Source: Cohnella sp. WQ 127256 (GTDB taxonomy: Bacteria; Bacillota; Bacilli; Paenibacillales; Paenibacillaceae). Taken from it: a DNA stretch of 64,000 nt. The translations under genes were made by a program, and so were the position numbers. Shown one piece after another: positions 33,131-41,844 of the stretch (position 1 is the stretch's first letter; the number at the start of each line of letters is the position of its first letter). The stretch is from the NCBI RefSeq assembly GCF_024519285.1, contig NZ_JAMZCY010000002.1:248001-312000 (forward strand), written 5' to 3'. The notes under the pieces were generated by a model. That model did not search any database, was not told the DNA's origin, and saw only the letters and a list, made by a program, of their open reading frames with translations.

Positions 33131-33310
33131 TTGACCCATATTGAAATGCTAAGACGTCGGAGTGAAATTCTGAAACGTAACATCGGATCGATGATCTTGA
33201 AGGGAAATAAGCGGGAATTGAGTGGTCAAGAGAGCTTTTTCTACAACAATATCGTGAGGAAATGGCATCAGAATGAGCATGAGATCAACTCGGTGAGCAA
33301 GAAGGTTTGA
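33131..33310 (+). CDS. 59-residue basic micro-protein
   Basis: A short gene starting with TTG at 33131, with a strong CGGAGGTGG ribosome site seven to eight bases upstream. The product is basic and helical (MLRRRSEILKRNIGSMILKG near the N-terminus, then ESFFYNNIVRKWHQNEHEI), without a signal peptide or membrane segment. I do not recognise the family. It is preceded by a possible terminator at 33044-33063 and followed by one at 33323-33361, so it forms its own unit. The ribosome site and flanking terminators are the main reasons to believe it. Confidence 0.6.
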   Translation: MTHIEMLRRRSEILKRNIGSMILKGNKRELSGQESFFYNNIVRKWHQNEHEINSVSKKV

Positions 33311-33322
33311 TTTAGAGAGAAT

Positions 33323-33361
33323 AGCCCCAGCTAACTGCGACGAGCAGCTTGTTGGGGCTTT
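33323..33361 (+). terminator. Terminator between the micro-protein and LipL genes
   Basis: AGCCCC and GGGGCT pair around a 25-base loop region and are followed by a short TTT. It could serve both converging genes. Confidence 0.55.
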
Positions 33362-33377
33362 AAAGCAATTAACTGCA

Positions 33378-34241
33378 CTAATATAAATATCTCTGCCGGA
33401 GCTTAGCGCACATGTCCTCGATCACTGCTTGTTCCGGTAAAATGAGCCGATGTGTTCGATTAGCTGCATAGGAATCCGTAAATTGTTGTTCCTGCAATGT
33501 TCGTATGACTGCACTTGTGAAAGCCCCAGAATCAAGGAGTCCGGCGAAAGCACCCGATTCACCAATTCGCACGGAGGTTCGCTCCTGAAGGCTTGTCATC
33601 ACATGAGGCTCAACCTGAGGGTATTCCCCTGAATCTGCTCCTACGCCCGCGCGGTCATAGAATGCTTTGACCAACTCCGCTCGTGCCGCTCCCGAGCCTT
33701 CTACAATAATAAAGGCTTGAATAATCATCGCCCTTACTTGCCTACGTTGGGCAATTCCGCAAAATTTGAGCCCCTCGATATGCAGATCATAGTCACCGGG
33801 GCAATACGAGCCTACGACTTCTCCCCTTTGAATGGAATACCCATGCCCTGCCAAAGCCTGACGAATCATTACGTACATCCGCTCGAAGTCAGCGTGGAAT
33901 CCTCGTGTGTCTTTCTCGTCGATTGGCATAATCAGTGAAACATTGATCACTCCAAGATCGAGCGGCACTGCAGCCCCACCGGAGTTGCGCACGAGAACGT
34001 CATACCCCCGATCCTTGAGCCAACGAACCGCTTCAGCTGCTCCTGTTAACCGACTGTCTTTCGTCCCGATGACGAAAGCACGTGGATGGCGCCATAGATG
34101 GCAGACCGAAGGTCCACCGGCTCCTGTTTGTCTACCTAATAGCTCGTCCAAGGCAAACGGATAAGCGACATCTGAATGAGCCACTTCCTGCGTACGGTCG
34201 AGTATGTGTATGTGGCTAACCTCGCTGACTTCATATTCCAT
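33378..34241 (-). CDS. lipL: LipL-type octanoyl-[GcvH]:protein N-octanoyltransferase
   Basis: Lipoyl-assembly enzyme of 287 residues that, in Bacillus subtilis, moves octanoyl groups from GcvH to the E2 subunits of 2-oxoacid dehydrogenases. Family hallmarks are VIGTKDSRL, the VLVRNSGGAAVPLD loop that binds the acyl group, GVINVSLI, and SYCPGDYDL, whose Cys (residue 147 from the chosen start) is the likely acyl-carrying nucleophile; LKFCGIAQRR follows. I chose the second ATG (34241), which has GGAGG about 11 bases upstream, over ATG 34259, which has none. It stands alone, convergent with the micro-protein gene. Confidence 0.85.
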   Translation of the reverse strand: MEYEVSEVSHIHILDRTQEVAHSDVAYPFALDELLGRQTGAGGPSVCHLWRHPRAFVIGTKDSRLTGAAEAVRWLKDRGYDVLVRNSGGAAVPLDLGVINVSLIMPIDEKDTRGFHADFERMYVMIRQALAGHGYSIQRGEVVGSYCPGDYDLHIEGLKFCGIAQRRQVRAMIIQAFIIVEGSGAARAELVKAFYDRAGVGADSGEYPQVEPHVMTSLQERTSVRIGESGAFAGLLDSGAFTSAVIRTLQEQQFTDSYAANRTHRLILPEQAVIEDMCAKLRQRYLY

Positions 34242-34294
34242 CGTTGACCAATCCTCCATGACACAAGTAAATCACCGAACCGAACTATTGAAGC

Positions 34295-35167
34295 TTAGCT
34301 TTGCTGCCAATGCTTCCGGTACACCAACGGAGTAAGAACCTCCCGACTCCGGAAGAGGTTGATAAAATGGCTGACATTGTCGACGCCAACGGCTGTGGCG
34401 ATTTCAGCAATAGGCATGTCTGTAAATCGGAGCAATTCTTTAGCACGTGTAATCCGTGTGTTAATCAAATACTCATTCGGAGAGAATCCGGTATATTTCT
34501 TGAATTCCTTCGATAGATGATACTTGTCGACCGCGAAGGTCGAGGAGATATCGTCAAGAGTCAGCCTTTGAGGGTAATGGCGGTCGTAATGCTTCATGAC
34601 TTCCCTTACGAAGTCGGGAATACCAGGTCCGGATATTTCGCGATATTGCACACTGAGTAGCAATTCGGTAAGTAGATCGACGATTAAGCGGGAGCACGAC
34701 AATTCCGTTTGGATCGTTTTGTGCTCGTGCAGAATGACGATTTCTCGCATCAGATCTGGTATTCTGGATTCGTCTGGGATGGATATTGTCGGAGTGCCTG
34801 TATCCGCAAATCGTTCGTAATAGGCAGGGGAAGAGCTCCCGTTAAAATGGATCCACATCATCCCCCATAGATCCTCGGGGTCTGTTTTATAATACTGGTA
34901 TTTTCGACAATCGATAAAGAAGAGCTGATTAGGGGTAACCGTATAATTCGTATCGCCATAAGTCAAATATCCGGTGCCTTTCGTGGTGTACACGATCAAA
35001 TAGGAGTCTAGATTTTCCCGCTCTGTGAAATAGGAAGTCATTGTACGGAAGTGTCCGGCCTCCTGTATGTAATACAAAGAGGCTTTGGCGAAGGAGGAGG
35101 GGGTAGCCAGCATGCGAACGGAATCATCCGTCCAGTCGTGCGAGGCTTTTTCTCGAAATCCGTTCAT
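34295..35167 (-). CDS. AraC-family transcriptional regulator
   Basis: A 290-residue regulator. The N-terminal cupin-type sugar-sensing domain includes YLIVYTTKGTGYLTYG near residue 60, followed by QLFFIDCRKYQYY. Two C-terminal helix-turn-helices are visible: LTLDDISSTFAVDKYHLSKEF near residue 210, then IAEIATAVGVDNVSHFINLF. ATG at 35167 has GGAG ten bases upstream; the frame extends 27 codons further without family resemblance. It is divergent from the AraA-like isomerase gene, across a 117-bp intergenic region, and so probably controls the deoxysugar locus to its right. Confidence 0.87.
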   Translation of the reverse strand: MNGFREKASHDWTDDSVRMLATPSSFAKASLYYIQEAGHFRTMTSYFTERENLDSYLIVYTTKGTGYLTYGDTNYTVTPNQLFFIDCRKYQYYKTDPEDLWGMMWIHFNGSSSPAYYERFADTGTPTISIPDESRIPDLMREIVILHEHKTIQTELSCSRLIVDLLTELLLSVQYREISGPGIPDFVREVMKHYDRHYPQRLTLDDISSTFAVDKYHLSKEFKKYTGFSPNEYLINTRITRAKELLRFTDMPIAEIATAVGVDNVSHFINLFRSREVLTPLVYRKHWQQS

Positions 35168-35284
35168 GCTTACCAGCTCCAAGATTGTATGATTTTTAAC
35201 CAAGATTTTGGGATGTGTAATGAAATGAATGCATCTACAATGAGACATATAGCTATTATTTCACACGTTAACGAGGTGGTAAAG

Positions 35285-36787
35285 ATGTCATTCCTTCATC
35301 CCATTAAACCTGCACGCAAAGCTCGCATCGGCTTATATAGTGTGGGACTGAGAGCCTATTGGGAACAGTTTCCCGGTTTACGTGATCGTCTGGCCGAATA
35401 CGGTAAATTCATTGAAAGCCGCATGTCAGAGTGGGCTGAAGTCTATTATTACGGTCTAGTAGATACAGAGATCGAAGGACGGAAAGCCGGTGAGTGGCTG
35501 AATAGTCATAATGTTGAAATGGTATTCTGCCATGCCGCTACTTACTCTACAAGCGCTACCGTGCTTCCTATTCATCAACAATGCAAAGCACCTGTCGTAT
35601 TTCTTAATCTACAACCGACGGACCGCATTAATTATGAGCAGTCGACAACTGGAGAGTGGCTTGCGCATTGCGGAGCTTGTCCGGTACCCGAATTCGCAAA
35701 TGCTTTAAATCGCGCTGGGATTCCGTTTAAGGTCGTTAATGGCATGCTTGGACTTGATTATACGCCGGCCATCTCTCTTACGAATGAAATTACCCATAAC
35801 CGGATGGAGGCCATTCGTGCTTGGAAGGAGATTGAGGAATGGATTCGTGCGGCTTCGGTTCCGCGTACGTTGAAGCACAGTCGCTTCGGTTTCCTTGGCA
35901 ACACCTATAGTGGAATGTTGGATATGTATAGTGATTTTACGATGATTCAGGCTCAGACCGGCTTGCATGTGGAAGTGCTGGAAATGTGCGATTTAGATCG
36001 CATGGTGAGAGAAGTAAGTGCCCAGGATGTGAAGAATAAGCTAGATGCCGTCCATGATATGTTCCAGATTAGCGGAGATTCTCCTTCTGATCCGATTGCT
36101 AGAAAGCCTAGTGATGAACAGCTGGAATGGTCTTGTCGGGTTGCGGCAGCTCAAGAGAGGCTGGTTCGAGAATTCGATCTGGATGCTCTATGCTACTATT
36201 ATCATGGTGCCCCAGTAGGGGAATACGAGAAGCTTCAAGGAGGCTTTATAGTCGGTCATTCGCTGCTCACCGCCCAAGGTATCCCGTGCGCCGGAGAAGG
36301 CGATCTCAAAACAGCAGTAGCGATGAAAATCTGTGATATTGTCGGTACAGGTGGTAGCTATTCCGAGATTGTCGTGGTAGATTACGTGGATGGAACGATT
36401 GTGCTTGGCCACGATGGCCCCTTTCATACCGCCATAGCGGAAGGCAAACCGATCTTGAGAGGTATGGGACTGTATCACGGTAAGCAAGGCACAGGGGTTT
36501 CCGTGGAGGCTAAAGTGAAAACGGGACCGATCACAACGCTTGGCATGACCCAGACAGAGGACGGCAAGCTGAAGATGATCATCAGCGAAGCAGAGTCTAC
36601 GGATGGTCCAACGATGAGAATTGGAAATACCCAAACACCCGTTAAATTTCCGATGCATCCAGATGAGTATATGACCCGTTGGTTTGCCGAGGCACCTACC
36701 CATCATTGTGCAATGTCCATTGGACATAACGGTTCTTTATTTTCTAAAGTTGGACAATTAATGCAGTTGAAACATGTTAATATATAA
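35285..36787 (+). CDS. L-arabinose/L-fucose isomerase-family protein
   Basis: A 500-residue protein of the aldose-ketose isomerase superfamily that includes AraA and FucI. The N-terminal Rossmann-like domains (ARIGLYSVGLRAYWEQFPG) are followed by the metal-binding region: PCAGEGDLKTA with a candidate Glu ligand near residue 340, then LGHDGPFH near 378, and HHCAMSIGHNG near the C-terminus with candidate His ligands. The C-terminal domain pattern HGKQGTGVSVEAKVKTGP is typical of AraA. ATG at 35285 follows CGAGGTGG; the frame extends 78 codons upstream over the divergent regulator. Neighbouring mutarotase and RhaSTPQ-like genes suggest rhamnose or a similar deoxysugar as substrate, which is inference. 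Confidence 0.82.
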   Translation: MSFLHPIKPARKARIGLYSVGLRAYWEQFPGLRDRLAEYGKFIESRMSEWAEVYYYGLVDTEIEGRKAGEWLNSHNVEMVFCHAATYSTSATVLPIHQQCKAPVVFLNLQPTDRINYEQSTTGEWLAHCGACPVPEFANALNRAGIPFKVVNGMLGLDYTPAISLTNEITHNRMEAIRAWKEIEEWIRAASVPRTLKHSRFGFLGNTYSGMLDMYSDFTMIQAQTGLHVEVLEMCDLDRMVREVSAQDVKNKLDAVHDMFQISGDSPSDPIARKPSDEQLEWSCRVAAAQERLVREFDLDALCYYYHGAPVGEYEKLQGGFIVGHSLLTAQGIPCAGEGDLKTAVAMKICDIVGTGGSYSEIVVVDYVDGTIVLGHDGPFHTAIAEGKPILRGMGLYHGKQGTGVSVEAKVKTGPITTLGMTQTEDGKLKMIISEAESTDGPTMRIGNTQTPVKFPMHPDEYMTRWFAEAPTHHCAMSIGHNGSLFSKVGQLMQLKHVNI

Positions 36788-36819
36788 AAAAACATGCGGT
36801 TATGAAGGTGGAGGGTCTG

Positions 36820-37869
36820 TTGTACCGAACAATCGTGGCACTTCTCATGATCACTTTAATGATCACCTCCTGCCAGTCTGGGTCAGCCACTCGATATGAG
36901 CTGGTTTACTCGATGGAATCGGGAACCTCCTCCGGCCAACAGCTGGATCAGACAAATGTATCCGGAAAGAGGTACAAGATTGCACTTGTACCGAAGGGGC
37001 TCGAAATTGACTATTTCAATTATGCAGCAGTAGGCGCGATGGAAGCAGCCCGCAATCTTGGGATTGATGTTATTTTCCAAGGTTCGGCTATTGCCGATGC
37101 TGATCTTCAGATTAAAGCTGTGGAGCAATTGATCGACCAGAAGGTCGATCTTATTGCCATATCTGCGAATGATCCTGTTAAGCTGGTACCCGTGCTGCAG
37201 AAGGCGATTGACCAAGGGATTAAGGTCATTACTTGGGATGCGGACACAGAACCTCAAGGTAGACAATTTTTCGTTAACATGGTCGAGCCGGAAGTGCTTG
37301 GCAGGCACCTGCTTGACACCCTTGCCTTAACGATGGGTGAGAAGGGCAATTATGCAATCATGACCGGCTCATTCTCCGCTGCAAACCATAATGAGTGGTT
37401 GAAATGGATTAACATTCAGCAAAGCGAGTATTATCCGGACTTAAAACTCGTAGAAACTGTGGCAACGGATGATGATGTGGGCAAGGCTTATGAGGTGGCT
37501 AAGCAGCTGCTTGTTGATCATCCTAACTTGGATGGCATCATCGGCAACTCCTCCGTCGGTCCTCCAGCTGCGGCTCAAGCGGTTAAGGAAGCGGGTAAAT
37601 CAGGAGTCGTGAAGGTAGTGGGATTGTCGAGCCCTAATCTTATGCGACCGTATTTGCATGAAGGCTCCGCTCAAATTGCGACACTCTGGAGTCCGAAGAA
37701 GCTCGGATTCCTTACGATTGTGCTTGCTTACAACTATTTGAATGGGCATATGCCGAAGGATGGACAGAATATCGACGGTGTCGGAAACATTCGCTTGATT
37801 GGGGATATGGTCATTATGGGAGAGCCATTAGATTTCACAGCAGAGAACGTGAACCAATATGATTTTTAA
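36820..37869 (+). CDS. Sugar-binding lipoprotein, RbsB/RhaS type (first copy)
   Basis: Substrate-binding protein of 349 residues in the periplasmic-binding-protein type 4 family. The signal peptide (LLMITLMITSC) ends in the lipobox TSC. The core has YKIALVPKGLEIDYFNYAA near residue 45 and the typical hinge segment DLIAISANDPVKLVP near residue 105. I chose TTG at 36820, six bases after GGAGG; ATG at 36802 overlaps no ribosome site. Its last 11 bases overlap the sensor kinase start, which suggests that it feeds the kinase as a sugar co-sensor rather than the transporter, whose own binding protein lies at 45490. Confidence 0.86.
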   Translation: MYRTIVALLMITLMITSCQSGSATRYELVYSMESGTSSGQQLDQTNVSGKRYKIALVPKGLEIDYFNYAAVGAMEAARNLGIDVIFQGSAIADADLQIKAVEQLIDQKVDLIAISANDPVKLVPVLQKAIDQGIKVITWDADTEPQGRQFFVNMVEPEVLGRHLLDTLALTMGEKGNYAIMTGSFSAANHNEWLKWINIQQSEYYPDLKLVETVATDDDVGKAYEVAKQLLVDHPNLDGIIGNSSVGPPAAAQAVKEAGKSGVVKVVGLSSPNLMRPYLHEGSAQIATLWSPKKLGFLTIVLAYNYLNGHMPKDGQNIDGVGNIRLIGDMVIMGEPLDFTAENVNQYDF

Positions 37870-39691
37870 ACGCTGGCGTGGACTCAAATTTCGAAATTAT
37901 CCCATTGCGTATAAATTGATCGTGACTTATATTCTCTTAACGGTTGTTCCTATGATGCTACTCGTCTATATTTCCTATATCCAGTTTGCGAGATCGGTTG
38001 AAGAACAGATCGGTGAATATATGCCTAAGTTTCTCTATCAAGCGAATGCGGACATTGAGAAGCATATCGATGAATTAACAACCCTCCCAGAAATTCTGTT
38101 CAACTCTGATAATATCTTGGGCATTCTTAGGAAAACATCCTATGCGAAGCGGTCTGACTTGAATAAGGACCAATACAATATGAATAGCTATTTGGCCCGA
38201 ACCTTTACGAACGGCAGGAATGCCGATGTACTAGGGGTGTTCGTCGTTTCGAACAGTCGAGTGTTTAACAGCTCCAAGGTCGGCTTTATGGAATCTAACT
38301 GGAGCGCATTGTTAAGCGCTTATGTCCAAGATTATGAGCAAGATGGCAAGGCCAAGATTATTCTTCCCAGCGAGATGAACCTCCAGCTTGAAAGCGAAGT
38401 CCCCTACGTATTTATCCTTAAACAAATTAACGACGATGATAATCGGAAGAATCTAGGCACGATGCTTATCGCTGTAGACCTATCTTTTATAGACAATATC
38501 GTGCACAACTTCGAGAAAAATGAGAGAGCGGATTTATGGGTTATGAATCCTTCCGGCAAAATTATCTACCATACGAATCGCGAGCTCATTGGAACAGTCG
38601 ATGAGGACAAGAATCGATATCCGGTTCTTAACGGAAGCTTCCGGGCTAACGTAACCGGCGAACAGAAGCTCATAAGCGTTAATGAATCCTCCGAACGAGG
38701 CTGGATACTTGTCCATGGGATACCTTTACATGATTTAACGAAGAGAGCGGATCTCGTCCGGAACGTCACGGTATTCGTTATTATCGGAATCATTCTTCTT
38801 ACTTCAGTGATTGGCGTTATTATCTCCTACAGCATGACTCGCCCGTTAAAGAAGCTAAGTGGGCTGATGAAATTAGTTGAAATGGGAGATTTGCAAGTCG
38901 ATCTGAAGGTCCAGAGCGGGGATGAGGTCGGTACTCTAGCCCGAAGCTTCAATTCGATGATTGCGACGATTCGAGAGTTAATTCAGAAAAACTATCAGAT
39001 AGAAATTCGTCAGAAAGAGGCTGAGCTCTACGCCCTACAGTCACAAATCAATCCGCATTTTATGTACAATACGCTAGAATCGATTGGAATGGCTGTTGAG
39101 GAGGGCGAGACGGAGCAGGTCGTCGATATGGTAACACTCCTTGGTCGAATGCTACGTTTTTCTGTATCGAATCAATCTAAATCCGTGTCCATTGCGGAAG
39201 AGGTTCAGCATGTGAAGGACTACTTGACGATTCAGAAGTTTCGGTTCGAGGACCGGGTGCATTTTGAAATCGTGCAGGTGATGGATGACCATGATTTCAT
39301 TGCTCTCTATAGTCCCAAGTTTATTCTCCAGCCTATTGTTGAGAACGCTATCAAATATGGACTAGAGAGCCGCAAAGGGCTCGAAATCCACATTGCAATC
39401 AGTCAGGAATTCGGAGCGAGATCTGGTAAACGGGACATTGTGTTCCGCATTCGGGACAACGGTCCCGGAATTCCAAATGAACGCTTGAGCGAATTAGAAC
39501 AGTCGTTGAAGAAGATCAGCTTCGAAGGTCGGAGCTCCCACTTTGGCTTAATTAATGTTAATGCCAGAATCGTGATGATGCATGGAACGGATTATGGCTT
39601 GCAATTACACAGCATTATCGGCAAGGGCACTGAAGTTATTATCCGGATTCCGATGATTCACGAGGAGGTGATCCCGAATGAAGAAGATTAG
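37859..39691 (+). CDS. Sensor histidine kinase, YesM/LytS type, with extracellular Cache-like domain
   Basis: Membrane kinase of 610 residues. A transmembrane helix lies near residues 20-42, followed by an extracellular dCache-like domain of about 260 residues, a second membrane helix (VFVIIGIILLTSVIGVIISY), HAMP, the His box SQINPHFMYNTLESI near residue 395, and the ATPase domain (QPIVENAIKYG, RDNGPGI). Its start overlaps the preceding binding-protein gene and its end overlaps the response regulator by 14 bases, so the three are translationally coupled. A binding protein directly upstream is the arrangement of three-component sugar sensors. Confidence 0.93.
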   Translation: MIFKRWRGLKFRNYPIAYKLIVTYILLTVVPMMLLVYISYIQFARSVEEQIGEYMPKFLYQANADIEKHIDELTTLPEILFNSDNILGILRKTSYAKRSDLNKDQYNMNSYLARTFTNGRNADVLGVFVVSNSRVFNSSKVGFMESNWSALLSAYVQDYEQDGKAKIILPSEMNLQLESEVPYVFILKQINDDDNRKNLGTMLIAVDLSFIDNIVHNFEKNERADLWVMNPSGKIIYHTNRELIGTVDEDKNRYPVLNGSFRANVTGEQKLISVNESSERGWILVHGIPLHDLTKRADLVRNVTVFVIIGIILLTSVIGVIISYSMTRPLKKLSGLMKLVEMGDLQVDLKVQSGDEVGTLARSFNSMIATIRELIQKNYQIEIRQKEAELYALQSQINPHFMYNTLESIGMAVEEGETEQVVDMVTLLGRMLRFSVSNQSKSVSIAEEVQHVKDYLTIQKFRFEDRVHFEIVQVMDDHDFIALYSPKFILQPIVENAIKYGLESRKGLEIHIAISQEFGARSGKRDIVFRIRDNGPGIPNERLSELEQSLKKISFEGRSSHFGLINVNARIVMMHGTDYGLQLHSIIGKGTEVIIRIPMIHEEVIPNEED

Positions 39692-41348
39692 AACCTTGAT
39701 TGTGGATGACGAAGCACGTATTCGTCGTGGCATCGAACGATTGGTTCATTCCTGTGGAGACGACTGGGAAGTCGTAGCGACGGCATCCGACGGGAAGGAA
39801 GCACTGGAGTATTTCCATAAGGAACATGGGGCTATTGATTTACTCATTACGGATGTGAAGATGCCGGAGATGGATGGGCTGACCTTGATCAAGGAAGCGA
39901 AGCGGCTCTATTCCTTCTATCCGTTGCTCATAAGTGGTTACGATGATTATACGTACTTGCAGACCGCTTTACGGGAAGGTGCATTGGATTATCTTCTGAA
40001 GCCAGTCGATCGCGAACAATTTCGCCTACGGATGGCGGAGATCCGCACGATTATTTCCAATGGCCGATATGAGAGCCTTAAGCGCGGAGAGATGGAGCGG
40101 GAATCGGAGCAATTGAAGAAAACCCGGCAAATCCAAACCTTAAGCTACATTACTTCGATGGGAATTGACATGACCACCTTAGGGTATTGGGTGGACGAGT
40201 TCCCGAGAGGAGCCTACGTTCTATTATCGATTCGGTTGGATACGCTTCCAGTGAAGACGAGGAGCTACAAGCCTAGCGATTGGAAAGCTTATTTCTATGT
40301 CCTTGAGAACATTATGGGAGAGATATTAAACAATCAATTCAAGCATACCGATCGACTGGGGTGGAGCTGGAGGGGAGGGGAATCGGATTTCTGGATGTTA
40401 TTATTTAGCCCCGATCCCGAATTTGACTGGGAAACGGTTACGCATGACCTAGCGGTCAACATCCGTTCTTCCATTCAGACGTATACCCCCTTCTCGGTAT
40501 CGATTGCCTACGGGGATAGCATGGAGGACTTATATTTACTGCCTGAATCGAAGCGCCAAGCAATTGCCCTGATGAATTATCGGTTCCTCTACGGGGGGAA
40601 CCAAGTGTTCAGCCCTCGACGGACAATGACTGAGGAAGAAGGAAAACCTTCGAATTCAAATTCGATGAGTAAAGATCTATCGCCAATCATTCAGCAGCTT
40701 AAGCGTAGTGTCGAACAAGGGAATTCGGATGAGGCAGCGGAGAATGCAAGACTGTTTTTCACTCAACTAGATCAGTTAGATTCTCCCGTGCACTTACGTA
40801 AGGCGGTTCAAAATGCCATCATTCTGATTCATACTGCAGCGCTAGAGAGTCGCAGTGGTTTTGCGAGCTTACTGTCTATCGAAGATGAGCTGCAGAAGGT
40901 AGAGAGAGCAACAAATTTGCAAGAGCTGAAGCAATTCGTGAAGCAGTTGATGGAACGTGTGATCGGAGAAGTTCTTAAAGCACGTGAGAGCAGCAACATG
41001 AAGCCCGTTGAACAAGCGAAAAGCTGGATCAATGATCATATGGAGCAGGATATTACGATTAAGAAAATTGCGGATCAGGTATATCTGAATCCGACCTACT
41101 TCTGCGAGTGTTTCAAAATTCAAACAGGGGAAACGGTGCTCGACTATGTAACCCGACAACGAATAGCACGAGCGAAGGAGCTGCTAGGTGATCCGCGTAT
41201 GAAGCTGCAGGATATATGCGTAAGGATCGGCTATCAGGATGTCAAATATTTCAGCCGCTTGTTTAAGCAGTGGACGGGGCAAGCTCCATCGAAATTCAGG
41301 GAGCAGTTTATTATTGTTGGAGGAGATGAGCCGATTGGAATCGAGTAA
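39678..41348 (+). CDS. Response regulator with AraC output domain, YesN type
   Basis: A 556-residue regulator. The receiver domain has TLIVDDEARI at the start, phospho-acceptor Asp in LLITDVKMPEMDG near residue 57, and Lys in YLLKPVD near 109. After a long linker come two AraC helix-turn-helices (ITIKKIADQVYLNPTYFCEC and LQDICVRIGYQDVKYFSRLF, residues 455-530). It overlaps the kinase by 14 bases and the mutarotase gene by 23. It is likely to activate the transporter operon that starts at 41845. Confidence 0.93.
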   Translation: MKKIRTLIVDDEARIRRGIERLVHSCGDDWEVVATASDGKEALEYFHKEHGAIDLLITDVKMPEMDGLTLIKEAKRLYSFYPLLISGYDDYTYLQTALREGALDYLLKPVDREQFRLRMAEIRTIISNGRYESLKRGEMERESEQLKKTRQIQTLSYITSMGIDMTTLGYWVDEFPRGAYVLLSIRLDTLPVKTRSYKPSDWKAYFYVLENIMGEILNNQFKHTDRLGWSWRGGESDFWMLLFSPDPEFDWETVTHDLAVNIRSSIQTYTPFSVSIAYGDSMEDLYLLPESKRQAIALMNYRFLYGGNQVFSPRRTMTEEEGKPSNSNSMSKDLSPIIQQLKRSVEQGNSDEAAENARLFFTQLDQLDSPVHLRKAVQNAIILIHTAALESRSGFASLLSIEDELQKVERATNLQELKQFVKQLMERVIGEVLKARESSNMKPVEQAKSWINDHMEQDITIKKIADQVYLNPTYFCECFKIQTGETVLDYVTRQRIARAKELLGDPRMKLQDICVRIGYQDVKYFSRLFKQWTGQAPSKFREQFIIVGGDEPIGIE

Positions 41349-41661
41349 AAAGTTTGCATGGGTGTGGAAGATTAGAGAAGAATGCCTAGATGAGTATGTG
41401 GAGCTTCATTTGAATCCTTGGCCGGATATTATGACCGAGCATAGCCGTGCGGGAATTCGGAATTATTCGATTTTTCAGAATGGGAATCAATTTTTCTACT
41501 GCTTTGAGTGTGACGATGTCGAAGCGGCATTCCAGATCATCGCGGAAAGCGATTCCTGTAATCGCTGGAATGCGATCACCTCTAAGATGGTCGAGGGGTC
41601 CTTCGACTTTAAGGAAGCCGAGCCTATTAAGCCTCTTCGTGAGGTGTTTTATTTGAAGTAG
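41326..41661 (+). CDS. rhaM: L-rhamnose mutarotase family protein
   Basis: A 111-residue dimeric alpha-beta barrel protein of the RhaM/RhaU family, which interconverts the alpha and beta anomers of L-rhamnose. Family positions are visible: a His in the EYVELHLNPWPDI segment, the AGIRNYSIF strand, the paired acids in FECDDVEAAF and the C-terminal LREVFYLK. The start is uncertain: ATG 41326 lies just two bases after GGAGG, while TTG 41335 has AGGAG nine bases upstream and would give 108 residues. It overlaps the response-regulator gene. It is the clearest sign that this locus handles L-rhamnose. Confidence 0.85.
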   Translation: MSRLESSKKFAWVWKIREECLDEYVELHLNPWPDIMTEHSRAGIRNYSIFQNGNQFFYCFECDDVEAAFQIIAESDSCNRWNAITSKMVEGSFDFKEAEPIKPLREVFYLK

Positions 41662-41690
41662 GAGATCACACATCAGTCCAATTCACCACC

Positions 41691-41718
41691 AACCGCTGTC
41701 TCACTAGGCGGTTTTTTT
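41691..41718 (+). terminator. Terminator between mutarotase and transporter genes
   Basis: AACCGC pairs with GCGGTT around an 11-base loop, followed by TTTTTTT. It ends the sensor-regulator-mutarotase transcript, so the transporter has its own promoter within 41719-41844. Confidence 0.82.
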
Positions 41719-41844
41719 GTTTTGCCAATGACCCGTGTTTTATCCCCCCTACCTGAATAATGTCACCTATGGAGATAGCTTCATCCCCTGTATCTTTAGT
41801 TTACAAGAGCGTGAGACATCTAGAGAGAAAGGGGAGAAGCGGAA

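Noticed and set aside
35051..35284. N-terminal extension of the AraA-like isomerase over the divergent AraC gene
   Set aside because: The extension overlaps the N-terminal coding part of the regulator, and CGAGGTGG directly precedes ATG 35285.
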